Shown: positions 6,461 to 15,433, numbered from the stretch's first letter. The stretch is DNA of 64,000 nt from Halobellus rufus (GCF_000739575.1 NZ_BBJO01000003.1:62001-126000); one strand, 5' to 3'. Notes: generated by a model not told the origin, from the sequence alone. Numbers and translations are program-made.

Positions 6461-7267
6461 TCACTCACGGTACTGATTCAACCGCCGCTTGAGCCGGCGC
6501 GCGGCGTCGCCGGCGGCTTTCGCGAACGCCTCGCCCTGGTCCTCGCCGGCGAAGATGATCCCGCGCGAGGAGTTGACGAGCCCGACGCCTCCTGCCAGCC
6601 CGTGTTCGACGGCCGCCTCGGCGTCGCCGCCCTGCGCGCCGATGCCGGGGACCAAGAACGGGAGGTCCGGGACCTGCTCGCGGATCGATTCGAGTTCATC
6701 GGGAGCGGTCGCGCCGACGACGAGGCCCACGTTGCCGTGCTCGTTCCACAGGTCCGCGAGCGCGGCGACACGTTCGTAGAGGTGCTCGCCACTCGCCAAC
6801 TCCAGATCCTGCAGGTCGGCGCCGCCGGGGTTCGAGGTCCGACAGAGCACGAAGATTCCCTTGTCTTCGCGGTCCAGAAACGGTTGCAGGGAGTCTCGAC
6901 CCATATACGGGTTGACGGTGATCGCGTCGACGTCGTCGAGCAGTTTCGCGTACTGCCGCGTCGTGTTTCCGATGTCCGCGCGCTTGGCGTCGAGGAGGAC
7001 CGGGACGTCCTTGCCATCGGCGTAGGCGATCGTCTCCCGGAGGGCCCGCCAGCCCTCCGCGTCCTCGTAGAACGCCGCGTTCGGCTTGTAGCAGGCGGCG
7101 TGCTCGTGGGTCGCGTCGATGATCCGCCGGTTGAACGCCCACTGCGGCAGGTCCTTCTCGAGCAGGTGTTCGGGGAGTCGGGAGCGGTCGGCGTCGAGAC
7201 CGACGGAGACGACGCTGTCGACCCGATCGATCCGCTCGCCGAGTCGCTGGAAGAACGGCGCGGTCAT
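6461..7267 (-). CDS. pyrF: Orotidine 5'-phosphate decarboxylase
   Basis: Last step of UMP synthesis, OMP to UMP plus CO2. 268 residues, the size of the archaeal/type 2 enzyme. The catalytic D-x-K-x-x-D motif is seen as L-D-A-K-R-A-D-I-G at 92-100. K61 in K-P-N-A-A-F-Y-E and phosphate-binding loops P-G-I-G-A-Q-G-G and S-S-R-G-I-I-F are also family-typical. ATG 7267 is chosen because the sequence upstream to 7330 is not conserved-looking. Divergent from the HMG-CoA reductase gene. Confidence 0.95.
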   Translation of the reverse strand: MTAPFFQRLGERIDRVDSVVSVGLDADRSRLPEHLLEKDLPQWAFNRRIIDATHEHAACYKPNAAFYEDAEGWRALRETIAYADGKDVPVLLDAKRADIGNTTRQYAKLLDDVDAITVNPYMGRDSLQPFLDREDKGIFVLCRTSNPGGADLQDLELASGEHLYERVAALADLWNEHGNVGLVVGATAPDELESIREQVPDLPFLVPGIGAQGGDAEAAVEHGLAGGVGLVNSSRGIIFAGEDQGEAFAKAAGDAARRLKRRLNQYRE

Positions 7268-7380
7268 AGTCGATGCTCCCCGCCAGGGACCGAGTAGGTT
7301 TCCCTTCACGTGCGCTTGGGGGGCCGTCATCGGTCGCAGAAACCGGAAACCGTTAGGGCGACCCCGGGGAATGAGCCGGT

Positions 7381-8592
7381 ATGACAGACGCCGCCGACCT
7401 CGCCGCGCGCGTCCGCGAGGGCGACCTCCGGCTTCACGAACTGGACGACCACGCCGACGCCGACACCGCCGCCGCGGCGCGTCGGCTGCTCGTCGAGCGC
7501 GAGACCGGCGCGACGCTCGACGCCGTCGGCGACTACGGCTTCCCGGCCGAGCGCGCAGAGTCGAACATCGAGAACATGCTCGGGGCGGTCCAGGTCCCGA
7601 TGGGCGTCGCCGGCCCCGTCGCGATCGACGGCGGGGCGGCCTCCGGAGAGACGTACCTCCCGATGGCGACGACGGAGGGCGCGCTGCTCGCCAGCGTCAA
7701 CCGCGGCTGCTCGGTGCTCTCGGACGCCGGCGGCGCGAACGCGCGGGTGCTCAAGACGGGGATGACCCGCGCGCCGGTGTTCCGCGTCGAAGACGTCGTC
7801 GAGGCCGAGGCGCTGGTCTCGTGGGTCCGCGACAACGTCGGGGACCTCGTCGACGCCGCGGAGTCGACGACGAGTCACGGGGAACTGCTCGACGTGACGC
7901 CGTACGTCGTCGGCAACTCCGTCTACCTCCGGTTCCGCTACGACACGAAGGACGCGATGGGGATGAACATGGCCACGATCGCCACCGAGGCCGCCTGCGA
8001 CGTCGTCGAGGCCGAGACAGACGCGGAGCTCGTCGCGCTGTCCGGAAACCTCTGTACGGACAAGAAGCCCGCCGCGATCAACGCCGTCGAGGGGCGCGGT
8101 CGCTCGGTCACCGCGGACGTGACGATCCCCCGCGAGGTCGTCGAGGACCGACTGCACACGACGCCCGGTGCCGTCGCGGAGCTGAACACCCGGAAGAACC
8201 TCGTCGGATCGGCGAAAGCGGGCAGCCTCGGGTTCAACGCCCACGTCGCGAACGTCGTCGCCGCGATGTTCCTCGCGACCGGGCAGGACGAGGCGCAGGT
8301 CGTCGAGGGCGCGAACGCGATCACGACCGCCGAGGAGCGCGACGGCGACCTCTACCTCTCGGTGTCGCTGGCGTCGCTCGAAGTCGGCACCGTCGGCGGC
8401 GGGACGAAGCTCCCCACGCAGGCCGAGGCGCTCGACGTGCTGGGCGTCCGCGGCGGCGGCGATCCCGCTGGCTCGAACGCCGACGCGCTCGCCGAGTACA
8501 TCGCCGTCGGCGCGCTGGCGGGGGAGCTGTCGCTGCTGTCGGCGCTCGCCTCGCGGCACCTCTCCAGCGCTCACGCCGAACTGGGTCGCTGA
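7381..8592 (+). CDS. hmgA: 3-hydroxy-3-methylglutaryl-CoA reductase (NADPH, class I)
   Basis: Reduces HMG-CoA to mevalonate, the committed step to isoprenoid lipids, carotenoids and quinones. 403 residues. Catalytic residues visible: E99 in A-T-T-E-G-A-L, K228 in C-T-D-K-K-P-A-A-I-N, D303 in G-Q-D-E-A-Q and H398 in S-A-H-A-E-L. The ENMLG and D-A-M-G-M-N-M motifs are also present. It has no membrane anchor, as expected in archaea. This is the enzyme inhibited by statins. Confidence 0.97.
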   Translation: MTDAADLAARVREGDLRLHELDDHADADTAAAARRLLVERETGATLDAVGDYGFPAERAESNIENMLGAVQVPMGVAGPVAIDGGAASGETYLPMATTEGALLASVNRGCSVLSDAGGANARVLKTGMTRAPVFRVEDVVEAEALVSWVRDNVGDLVDAAESTTSHGELLDVTPYVVGNSVYLRFRYDTKDAMGMNMATIATEAACDVVEAETDAELVALSGNLCTDKKPAAINAVEGRGRSVTADVTIPREVVEDRLHTTPGAVAELNTRKNLVGSAKAGSLGFNAHVANVVAAMFLATGQDEAQVVEGANAITTAEERDGDLYLSVSLASLEVGTVGGGTKLPTQAEALDVLGVRGGGDPAGSNADALAEYIAVGALAGELSLLSALASRHLSSAHAELGR

Positions 8593-8601
8593 GTCGGTCG
8601 A

Positions 8602-8988
8602 CTACTCTTCGGACGACGGGGCCGCGTCCGGCTCGCTCGCAGTCGCCCCGAAGGCGACGACGACGAGCAGCGTTCCGGCGGTCACGAGCGCGAACCCGCC
8701 GACGATCAGCGGCGTCGTCGGGAGGGACGCGCCGCTCTCTGCGCCGCTCGCACCGAGGCCCACCGCGAGCGCGACCCACCCGACGCCCGACAGCGACAGC
8801 CCGAGACCGCGGCGTCGCTGTCCCTGAATCACCGCCGCGCCCGCGAGCAGCGTGTGCCCGACGAGGAAGCCCACGCCCGCGACGACGAGCCGTCCCGAGA
8901 CGGCCGCGACCGCGCCGCCGACGAAGCAGGCGGCGACGAAGATCCGAACGATCCAACCGGCGATGCCGGGAAGCGAAGTGCTCGACAT
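8602..8988 (-). CDS. Four-helix membrane protein of unknown function
   Basis: 128 residues with four hydrophobic helices (about 8-28, 32-52, 62-80, 87-110) and a short acidic tail. No family recognised. It lies six bases downstream of the DUF5817-type gene, so the two are probably one transcript. It is convergent with hmgA (9 bases). Confidence 0.7.
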   Translation of the reverse strand: MSSTSLPGIAGWIVRIFVAACFVGGAVAAVSGRLVVAGVGFLVGHTLLAGAAVIQGQRRRGLGLSLSGVGWVALAVGLGASGAESGASLPTTPLIVGGFALVTAGTLLVVVAFGATASEPDAAPSSEE

Positions 8989-8994
8989 CGGTGG

Positions 8995-9534
8995 TCAGAG
9001 GAGTCGGTAGGTGCCACCGGATTCGGTCGCCTCCCCGCGGCGGGTCAGTTTAGCGAGGAGATCCCGAGCCTTCTCGTCGGGGACGCCGCGCTCGGTCGCG
9101 TACGCGACGACGTCGTCCTCGGTGGGCGCATCGCACGCTTCCAGCGCGTCGCGGACGACGTCGATCCGGCTCCCCGCGCCGGTTTTCGCGCCCGTTTCGG
9201 CCCGCTCGCCCGCGGCTTCGACCGCGTCGGCGTCGAGGCCCGATCCGGCCAGGTACTCGTCGTCGTCGACCACCGAGCCGCGGTCGTCGATCTCGCGTTC
9301 CATCTCCGCGACGTGGGCGGTCTCGGCGAACGCCTCGCTGTTGCCGCCCTGCTTCGCGAGCAGCGCCGACCGCGCCTGCCGCGCGGCGTCTTGGCTCTCC
9401 TCCTCGACGAACCGCCGGAGCTTCTTCGTTTGATGCGTCCGCCCGCACCGCGGACAGGTGGCGGTCTCCGCGGCCCTCGCGTCCTCCAAGAGCCACAGGT
9501 TCTCGCAGTCGGTGCAACCGACGACGGCGTACAT
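8995..9534 (-). CDS. Zinc-ribbon/winged-helix protein (DUF5817-like)
   Basis: 179 residues. The N-terminus MYAVVGCTDC has a zinc ribbon with C7, C10, C27 and C30. Residues 33-65 are a charged helix, and residues 122-179 look like a winged-helix module (I-D-V-V-R-D-A-L-E ... K-L-T-R-R-G-E-A). This layout matches the haloarchaeal DUF5817 family as I recall it. A DNA- or RNA-binding role is likely but unproven. The open frame continues upstream antisense to the next gene, but ATG 9534 starts the zinc ribbon. Confidence 0.8.
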   Translation of the reverse strand: MYAVVGCTDCENLWLLEDARAAETATCPRCGRTHQTKKLRRFVEEESQDAARQARSALLAKQGGNSEAFAETAHVAEMEREIDDRGSVVDDDEYLAGSGLDADAVEAAGERAETGAKTGAGSRIDVVRDALEACDAPTEDDVVAYATERGVPDEKARDLLAKLTRRGEATESGGTYRLL

Positions 9535-9663
9535 ACGGCCCCGTTGTGCGGGATCCGATTTGAACGTTCGGCTCAGAACCCGATCCGCGATCCTCACGTT
9601 GTCACTCCATCGCTCGCCGATCGACCGAAGCTTTGTTCGTCGGGTCGATAATCTCTCTCGGGT

Positions 9664-11394
9664 ATGGTCGAAGTCCGTCTCGCCTCGAACGCGTGGACGC
9701 GCGTCGGGAACGCCACGGCCCGGGGACTGGCGTTCGACGCCGACGACCGCGCCGTCGACCCCGCCGAGGCGTTCGACGGGTGTGACTCTCCCGAAGCCGT
9801 GGCGGAGGTGGCCGACCGGCTGTCCGGCTTCTTCGCCGCCGTCGTCCGTGGATCTGACGCGGATATGCTCGTCTGTGACGTCGCGCGGAGTATCCCGCTC
9901 TACTTCACGACCGGGAGGCCGACCGCGATCGGGGACGTGGCGCTCGAACTCGAACCGGAGCGTCCCAGCGCCTACGATCCGACGGCGGCGAGCGAGTTCG
10001 CGTTGACTCGGTACGTCACGTGCGGGGAGACGCTCAGAGACGACATCGAGACGGTTCGAGCCGGCGAGGTCGTGACGGTTCCCCGCGGGCCGACGGCGGG
10101 GTTCGAGCGCTCCCGGTACGCGGAGTATCGACCGACGACCGCGGCCGACCGCGAACCGGCCGACTGTGAATCTGCTGACCCGGACTCGCCGACCCGAGCG
10201 GAGCTGCTCGACTCGTTGGCGTCGACGATGGCCCGTGTCTTCGACCGGGTCGTCCGCGTCGCCGACGGGCGTCCGGTGCTCGTGCCGCTCAGCGGTGGTT
10301 GGGATTCCCGCCTCGTCGCCGCAGAACTCGTCGCGCGGGACGTCGAAGTCGTCGGGTTCACGTTCGGCGCGCACGGACACGGTGACGTCGAAGTCAGCCG
10401 AGACATCGCCTCGGCGCTCGGGATCGACTGGGAGTGGGTCGAGTACACGACCGACCGCTGGTACGACTGGTATCACTCTCCCGCGCGTCGGCGCTACCAC
10501 GAGTACGCGTTCAACCTCGATTCGCTGCCCTTCCTCGCCGAGTGGCCGGCGGTCGCCGAACTCCTCGAACGGGGCGACGTTCCGGAGGACGCGCTGGTCT
10601 GCCCGGGACACACCGTCGCCACGCCGAGCGAGCGCGTTCCCGACGCGTGGGTGGCGGCCGCCGAAGAAGGAACACGGGGAGACGCGCCGACGACAGCGGA
10701 CGTCGTCGAACACGTCCTCGATACCCACTACTCCCTCTGGGAGTGGAGCGACGCCGGTCTTCGCGAACGGTTCGCCGACCGCATCGAGTCGGAGGCGGGA
10801 CTCACGACCGTTCGCGACGCCACCGAGGCGGCGGCTGCCTACGAACGATGGGAGTGGGCGACGCGGATGACGACGTTCACGAACGGCGACTGCAGGCTCT
10901 ACGAGTGGTTCGGGTTGGACTGGTGGCTGCCGCTCTGGGATCGAGACTACGTGGATTTCTGGGCGTCCGTGCCGCTCGCACATCGGCACGAGAAGGCGCT
11001 CCAGCGGGAGTACGCTCGAAAGCGCGTCGCCGAGGTGGGAGACGACGCGGCGGCCGTCGCGAATCGAACGGACCGCGACTGGACGCCCGTCGACCAAGTG
11101 CGGCGTACCTTCGAGACGCGACCCGAGAAAACCCACACGGAGCAGGGAGACCCCCAGAGAACGGGTTTCGAGGCGTGGCTCGGCACGCAGGACGTCGCCG
11201 AGGCGGCCGTCGAATCACGGGGGAACTATCCGCTTCGGTGGTACGGGGTCTTCCCCGCGGAGGCTGAATCCCGCTTCGACCCGGCGAAGAATCTCTACGC
11301 GCTGCGGACGCTCGCCGCGCTGGGGCTGCTCTCTTTCGATCCGCCCCGCTCCGACGTGCCGCTGACAGAGCCGCTCTCGCTGCCGCCCGTGTGA
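9664..11394 (+). CDS. Asparagine-synthase-like protein without the glutaminase cysteine
   Basis: 576 residues. The ATP-pyrophosphatase loop SGGWDSR at 210-216 and the following helix mark the synthetase half of the AsnB family. The N-terminal 1-190 resembles the glutaminase half in layout, but the protein begins MVEV, without the Cys2 nucleophile that real AsnB uses. It may use ammonia, or activate and amidate another substrate such as a surface glycan. It is probably not a housekeeping asparagine synthetase. Monocistronic by spacing (129 bases before, 145 after). Confidence 0.75.
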   Translation: MVEVRLASNAWTRVGNATARGLAFDADDRAVDPAEAFDGCDSPEAVAEVADRLSGFFAAVVRGSDADMLVCDVARSIPLYFTTGRPTAIGDVALELEPERPSAYDPTAASEFALTRYVTCGETLRDDIETVRAGEVVTVPRGPTAGFERSRYAEYRPTTAADREPADCESADPDSPTRAELLDSLASTMARVFDRVVRVADGRPVLVPLSGGWDSRLVAAELVARDVEVVGFTFGAHGHGDVEVSRDIASALGIDWEWVEYTTDRWYDWYHSPARRRYHEYAFNLDSLPFLAEWPAVAELLERGDVPEDALVCPGHTVATPSERVPDAWVAAAEEGTRGDAPTTADVVEHVLDTHYSLWEWSDAGLRERFADRIESEAGLTTVRDATEAAAAYERWEWATRMTTFTNGDCRLYEWFGLDWWLPLWDRDYVDFWASVPLAHRHEKALQREYARKRVAEVGDDAAAVANRTDRDWTPVDQVRRTFETRPEKTHTEQGDPQRTGFEAWLGTQDVAEAAVESRGNYPLRWYGVFPAEAESRFDPAKNLYALRTLAALGLLSFDPPRSDVPLTEPLSLPPV

Positions 11395-11497
11395 CCGCGT
11401 TCTCTCGTGTCCGTTGCGACCTCGTGACCGTTTTCTCGCCCTAGCAGCCTGTGTGACTGCCCCCCGAGATGCGCCTGCGGGTGTCCGAACGAGAACC

Positions 11498-11505
11498 TTT
11501 ATTTT
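11498..11505 (+). promoter_or_regulatory. TATA-like box before thiamine lipoprotein gene
   Basis: TTTATTTT about 35-42 bases before the ATG. The palindrome at 11516-11528 lies between it and the start codon, so a bound repressor would block initiation. Confidence 0.4.
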
Positions 11506-11515
11506 CCGACGAATG

Positions 11516-11528
11516 ATTACTTAGTAAT
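11516..11528. promoter_or_regulatory. Palindromic operator candidate, thiamine regulon
   Basis: ATTACTTAGTAAT, a palindrome with 6-base arms, ends 11 bases before the start codon of the thiamine-binding lipoprotein gene. A matching palindrome, ATCACCTAGTGAT, stands 10 bases before the other thiamine gene (12983-12995). The joint pattern is ATYACYTAGTRAT. A ThiR-type thiamine repressor is the likely binder (inference). Confidence 0.6.
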
Positions 11529-11539
11529 ACCACCAAATT

Positions 11540-12646
11540 ATGGACCGGAGAACGTATCTCGCGACAGCCGTCGGCGGCGCGCTCGGTCTCGCCGGCTGCA
11601 CCGGATCGGACAGCCCCGGGGAAACGTCGTCACCGACGTCGGCGGGGACAGCGACGTCTACGGCGACCGAGCCCTCTGGAACGCTCACCGTGGCCACCTA
11701 CGGCTCGTTCGTTGACGCGCCGTCGAGCAGTCCGGGACCGTGGCTCAAGGAGGAGTTCGAGAGGCGGTACCCCGACGCGACCTTGGAGTGGGCGACGCCC
11801 GAGAGCGGGATCAACTACTACATCCAGCGGTTCAACGCCGACTCGGCGCTGGAGGCCGACGCCTACGTTGGCCTGAAAGTGCCGGAGCTGGTGCGGGTCG
11901 ACCAGCGGACCGACGGGGAGCTATTCGAGCGGCCGGATCTAGACTCTCTCTCGAACTGGGAGCACGTCACGTCGAGGCAGTTCGACGAGCGAAACCGACT
12001 CCTCCCGGTGTTCACCGGCTACTGCAGTTTCGTCTACGACGGGACCGACGTCTCCGAGCCGTCGACGCTCCAAGAGCTGACGACGGAGACCTACGAGGGG
12101 AACGTGTTGGTCCAGAACCCCACGACCGACAACACAGGGCTGTACTTCCTGCTGTGGACGATCAAGGAGTTCGGCCCCGACGGGTATCGCGACTACTGGC
12201 GAGATCTGCTCGCGAACGACGTGTCGGTGCTGGATTCGTGGGGAAGCGTCTATCAGTCGTTCACCGAGGACGAAGTCGACGTCGTCACGTCCTACTCGAA
12301 CGATCGGGTGTACGCCGAGCGGAGCGATCAGAACCTCGAGAAACATCGGGTCGCGTTCCCGGGCGGCCACGGCTACACGAACCTGAGCGGGATGGGGACG
12401 TTCGCGCCGTCCGATCAGAACCGACTCGCCGAGGCGTTTCTCGACTTTATGCTGAGTCCGCAAGCGCAGGGCAAACTCGCGGAGCTCAACGTGTCGTTCC
12501 CCGTGACGGATCACGCCTCAGTCCCGTCTGTCTTCGAGGAATACGCGAAAGAACCCCCGAATCCGCAGATGTACTCCTACGAAGAGCTCGCGGGCAACCT
12601 CGACGAGTGGCTGCGAGGCTGGGAGCGAACGGTCGCCGAGTCCTGA
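11540..12646 (+). CDS. Thiamine ABC transporter substrate-binding lipoprotein (TbpA-like)
   Basis: 368 residues. An N-terminal twin-arginine-type signal (DRRTYL) leads to lipobox L-A-G-C with C20 as lipid anchor, then a Ser/Thr-rich linker. The mature part begins G-T-L-T-V-A-T-Y-G-S-F, typical of thiamine-binding ABC proteins, and contains S-G-M-G-T-F-A and L-S-P-Q-A-Q further on. It should capture thiamine outside the membrane. No permease or ATPase gene is adjacent; they must lie elsewhere. Its operator candidate is shared with the convergent MTH1187 gene. Confidence 0.85.
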   Translation: MDRRTYLATAVGGALGLAGCTGSDSPGETSSPTSAGTATSTATEPSGTLTVATYGSFVDAPSSSPGPWLKEEFERRYPDATLEWATPESGINYYIQRFNADSALEADAYVGLKVPELVRVDQRTDGELFERPDLDSLSNWEHVTSRQFDERNRLLPVFTGYCSFVYDGTDVSEPSTLQELTTETYEGNVLVQNPTTDNTGLYFLLWTIKEFGPDGYRDYWRDLLANDVSVLDSWGSVYQSFTEDEVDVVTSYSNDRVYAERSDQNLEKHRVAFPGGHGYTNLSGMGTFAPSDQNRLAEAFLDFMLSPQAQGKLAELNVSFPVTDHASVPSVFEEYAKEPPNPQMYSYEELAGNLDEWLRGWERTVAES

Positions 12647-12657
12647 TCGAAAGCCGG

Positions 12658-12972
12658 TTACTCGCGTTCGCCGCTCGCCTCTCGACCGAGCGCCGACTCG
12701 ACTGCCGAGACCTTCTCACAGGCCTCGAGCTCGTCGGTTCGGTAGTCGTCGATCTGCAGCAACGTGCTCACGCGGTCGCCGGGAACCGCCCGATGGGCTG
12801 CGCCGACGGCCGCGAGGAGTTCGTCGACGTCCTCGGCCTCCACGACAGTCGACATCGGATTCGTCTCGTACGAGACGTCGTGCTCCTCCAACGCGTCGAT
12901 GGCAGCCGCGATCTCTTCGGTGACGTCCTCGTCCGTGACGGGCGTTACTCGCAGCATTCCGAAGACCGTCAT
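12658..12972 (-). CDS. Thiamine-binding protein, MTH1187/YkoF-like family
   Basis: 104 residues starting MTVFGMLRVTP. The family signature is clear: Y-E-T-N-P-M-S-T-V-V-E, then V-G-A-A-H-R-A-V-P-G-D-R-V-S-T-L-L-Q-I-D-D. MTH1187 proteins are small ferredoxin-like folds that bind thiamine or its precursors in the cytosol. ATG 12972 is preferred over an in-frame start five codons upstream because the fold and the operator spacing fit it. Convergent with the thiamine lipoprotein gene, 11 bases apart. A paralogue lies at 43031-43342. Confidence 0.85.
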   Translation of the reverse strand: MTVFGMLRVTPVTDEDVTEEIAAAIDALEEHDVSYETNPMSTVVEAEDVDELLAAVGAAHRAVPGDRVSTLLQIDDYRTDELEACEKVSAVESALGREASGERE

Positions 12973-12982
12973 ACCGGGTAAT

Positions 12983-12995
12983 ATCACCTAGTGAT
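12983..12995. promoter_or_regulatory. Palindromic operator candidate, second thiamine site
   Basis: ATCACCTAGTGAT, arms ATCAC/GTGAT, 10 bases before the MTH1187 start codon. Nine of 13 bases are identical to the site before the thiamine lipoprotein gene, and every difference keeps the palindrome symmetric apart from the central base. Spacing to the start codon is the same within one base. Confidence 0.6.
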
Positions 12996-13134
12996 TGTTA
13001 GGTGTGGCTATCCCGGATACGGTGTCACCAGCGACGGTAACGGACGGAAAACGGGACGGGCATAGCTACGTCACGTTGACCGGCGTAGGTACCGAAATTC
13101 TGAAAAATCCGTTTCCGAGCGCTCGAAGAGCGGT

Positions 13135-14397
13135 CTACGACAGCTCTTCGATGTTCTCGACGACCGCGTCGGCGAACTCCGACGTCGCGAGCTTCGTGCC
13201 GCCCTCGATCTGTCGGTGGAGGTCGTAGGTGACGTTGCCCTCCGAGATGGTCTTCTCGACGGCGTCGCGAATGAGCTGTCCGGCGTCCTTCCAGCCCATG
13301 TACTCGAACATCTCGCGGCCCGAGAGGATCATCGCGGTCGGGTTGACCTTGTCCTCGCCGGCGTACTTCGGCGCGGAGCCGTGGACCGGTTCGGCCAGAC
13401 AGAGGCCCTCACCGAAGTTCGCGCCCGGGGCGATGCCGAGGCCGCCGATCTGCGCGCCGGCGGCGTCGGACATATAGTCCCCGTTGAGGTTCATCGTCGC
13501 GATGACGCCGTACTCGCTGGTCCGGGTGAGCAGCTGCTGGAGCATGTTGTCGGCGATGCGGTCGTTGACGACCAGCACGTCGTCGGGGGCCTCGCCGTCG
13601 TAGTCCTCCCAGAGTTCGTCCTCGGTGATGACCGAGTCGTCGTACTCCTCCTCGGCGACCTCGTAGCCCCAGTCGCGGAACGCACCCTCGGTGAACTTCA
13701 TGATGTTGCCCTTGTGGACGAGCGTGACCGAGTCGCGGTCGTTCTCGAGGGCGTAGTCGATGGCCTCGCGGACGAGGCGCTTCGTGCCGAACTCCGTGAT
13801 GGGCTTGACGCCGATGCCGATGGGACCGTCGTGCATCACGTCGTCCGCGCCCATCTCGTCTTCGACGAAGGCCTTCATCTTCTGGACCTCGTCGGTGCCG
13901 GCCTCCCACTCGATGCCCGCGTAGACGTCCTCGGTGTTCTCCCGGAAGGTGATCATGTCCATCTCCTCGGGGTTCTTGACGGGCGAGGGGACGCCGTCGA
14001 TGTGGTAGGTCGGGCGGACGTTGGCGTAGAGGTCGAGCTTCTGGCGGAGCGCGACGTTCAGCGAGCGGTAGCCCGCGCCGACGGGCGTCGTCAGCGGGCC
14101 CTTGATCGCGACGCGGTGCTCGCGGATCGCGTTCACGGTGTCGTCGGGCAGGTTCTCGCCGTACTTCTCGCGGGCGGACGCGCCGGCGTAGACGCGCATC
14201 CACGAGACGGACCGACCCGTCGCCTCCGCGGCGGCGTCGAGGACCTTCTGGGCCGCCGGGCCGACGTCGGTGCCGATCCCGTCGCCGTGAATGATCGGGA
14301 TGATCGGCGTCTCCGGGACGTTCAGTTCTCCCGTCTCCTCGTCGGCGAGCGTGATCTTCTCCCCGGATTCGGGGACTTCGATCTGGTCGTAGCTCAT
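13135..14397 (-). CDS. icd: Isocitrate dehydrogenase (NADP-type)
   Basis: TCA-cycle enzyme, isocitrate to 2-oxoglutarate plus CO2. 420 residues starting MSYDQIEVPESG, as in known haloarchaeal Icd. Visible motifs: nucleotide-fold I-I-H-G-D-G-I-G-T-D, substrate-site Y-R-S-L-N-V-A-L-R-Q, and the metal-aspartate block M-N-L-N-G-D-Y-M-S-D. E-P-V-H-G-S-A-P near the C-terminus also fits. A second ATG two codons upstream is possible. A GTAATTTAC box 28-36 bases upstream fits a leaderless transcript. Confidence 0.96.
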   Translation of the reverse strand: MSYDQIEVPESGEKITLADEETGELNVPETPIIPIIHGDGIGTDVGPAAQKVLDAAAEATGRSVSWMRVYAGASAREKYGENLPDDTVNAIREHRVAIKGPLTTPVGAGYRSLNVALRQKLDLYANVRPTYHIDGVPSPVKNPEEMDMITFRENTEDVYAGIEWEAGTDEVQKMKAFVEDEMGADDVMHDGPIGIGVKPITEFGTKRLVREAIDYALENDRDSVTLVHKGNIMKFTEGAFRDWGYEVAEEEYDDSVITEDELWEDYDGEAPDDVLVVNDRIADNMLQQLLTRTSEYGVIATMNLNGDYMSDAAGAQIGGLGIAPGANFGEGLCLAEPVHGSAPKYAGEDKVNPTAMILSGREMFEYMGWKDAGQLIRDAVEKTISEGNVTYDLHRQIEGGTKLATSEFADAVVENIEELS

Positions 14398-14424
14398 AAA
14401 CATCCGGCTCTTTCCGCACCGGGC

Positions 14425-14433
14425 GTAAATTAC
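14425..14433 (-). promoter_or_regulatory. TATA box for icd
   Basis: GTAATTTAC on the minus strand, 28-36 bases before the ATG at 14397. Confidence 0.45.
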
Positions 14434-14572
14434 TGCCGTTATCGCTCCGGTCTGGGTCCGATTTCCCCGGAAAACCGGTCACAGAACGGCTACTGAAACG
14501 AAGGACGGCTGCGGTGGGAGACGAAACCGACAGACTTCGAGGGGAACCGACGGTGCTATCGACCGGAGAGAG

Positions 14573-15433
14573 TCATTCGACGACGAGCCACGGGACGTCC
14601 ACCAGCGGCGGGATGTGCGTCTCGATGTGGTGCTCCCAGACGCCCTCCTCCCCGAAGGCCTCCCCGTGATCGGCGGTGACGACGACGGTGCCGTCGAGTT
14701 TCGGGATCAGCTCCGCGATCGATTCGAGCGCGATGCGGAGGTTCTCCTCGTGGAGTTCGAAGGCGGTCTCGCGCGTCCCGTTCTGCACCAGATCGACGGG
14801 GTCGAGTTCGAGCCACAGCCCCGCCTTCTGGGCGAGTTCGCTGCCTTCGAGCGCGCTCTCGATCCGCGGGCGGACGCTGTCGCCGAGCGAGGCTATCGGG
14901 CCGCTGCCGTCGGTCGCCGCCTGCTCGCGCGCTTCCTGTTTTCTGATGCCCTTCTGGATCTGTTTGAGTTTCTGGCCGGCGCCGCGAGAGAGATAGGGGG
15001 CGTGCGGCTGCATATAGTGGAGGACTGTCCGCTCGTTGCGCTCGACGAGTTCGGGGTGCTCCTCGAGCGACGCTTCGAGGCTCTCGGGGGGCACCGTCCC
15101 GAGGTCGTCGTCCCACCCGTGCTTCCAGACGTCGACGACGTCGGCGATGTGCTCGTTGGCGGTCCACTCGTAGTCGCAGCTGGCTCCCCACTTCAGCTCG
15201 TTCAGCGGGATCCCGAGGTCGTTGATGAAGGGATTACCGGAGAAGTACGCGATGTCGTGGTGACCGGTGAACGTCCGATAGGCCCACTCGGGCGTCGAGG
15301 AGCCGACGCTCCGGCGCTTCTCGACGGTCCCGTCGAGATACTCCTCGTAGACGTCGCAGAACACGTCGTATCGGCACGCATCGAGGACCAGACAGTAATC
15401 CCAATCTGAGGCCAGGAAATCCTGCGCTTTCAT
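14573..15433 (-). CDS. Alkaline-phosphatase-superfamily (sulfatase-like) protein
   Basis: 286 residues. Metal-binding positions of the alkaline phosphatase/sulfatase fold are recognisable: D18 in V-L-D-A-C-R-Y-D near the N-terminus, H-Y-M-Q-P-H-A-P-Y in the middle, V-V-T-A-D-H-G-E-A-F-G-E and then E-H-H-I-E-T-H near the end. The nucleophile position after D18 is a Cys rather than the usual Ser/Thr, as seen in several haloarchaeal relatives. Such genes often lie with surface-glycan genes, but no such context is present here. No signal peptide, so cytosolic. Confidence 0.75.
   Translation of the reverse strand: MKAQDFLASDWDYCLVLDACRYDVFCDVYEEYLDGTVEKRRSVGSSTPEWAYRTFTGHHDIAYFSGNPFINDLGIPLNELKWGASCDYEWTANEHIADVVDVWKHGWDDDLGTVPPESLEASLEEHPELVERNERTVLHYMQPHAPYLSRGAGQKLKQIQKGIRKQEAREQAATDGSGPIASLGDSVRPRIESALEGSELAQKAGLWLELDPVDLVQNGTRETAFELHEENLRIALESIAELIPKLDGTVVVTADHGEAFGEEGVWEHHIETHIPPLVDVPWLVVE

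Noticed and set aside
8995-11136. 713-codon open frame on the minus strand
   Set aside because: Only its last 179 codons, from ATG 9534, look like a protein (zinc ribbon and winged helix). The rest is antisense to the asparagine-synthase-like gene and is an artefact of high GC.
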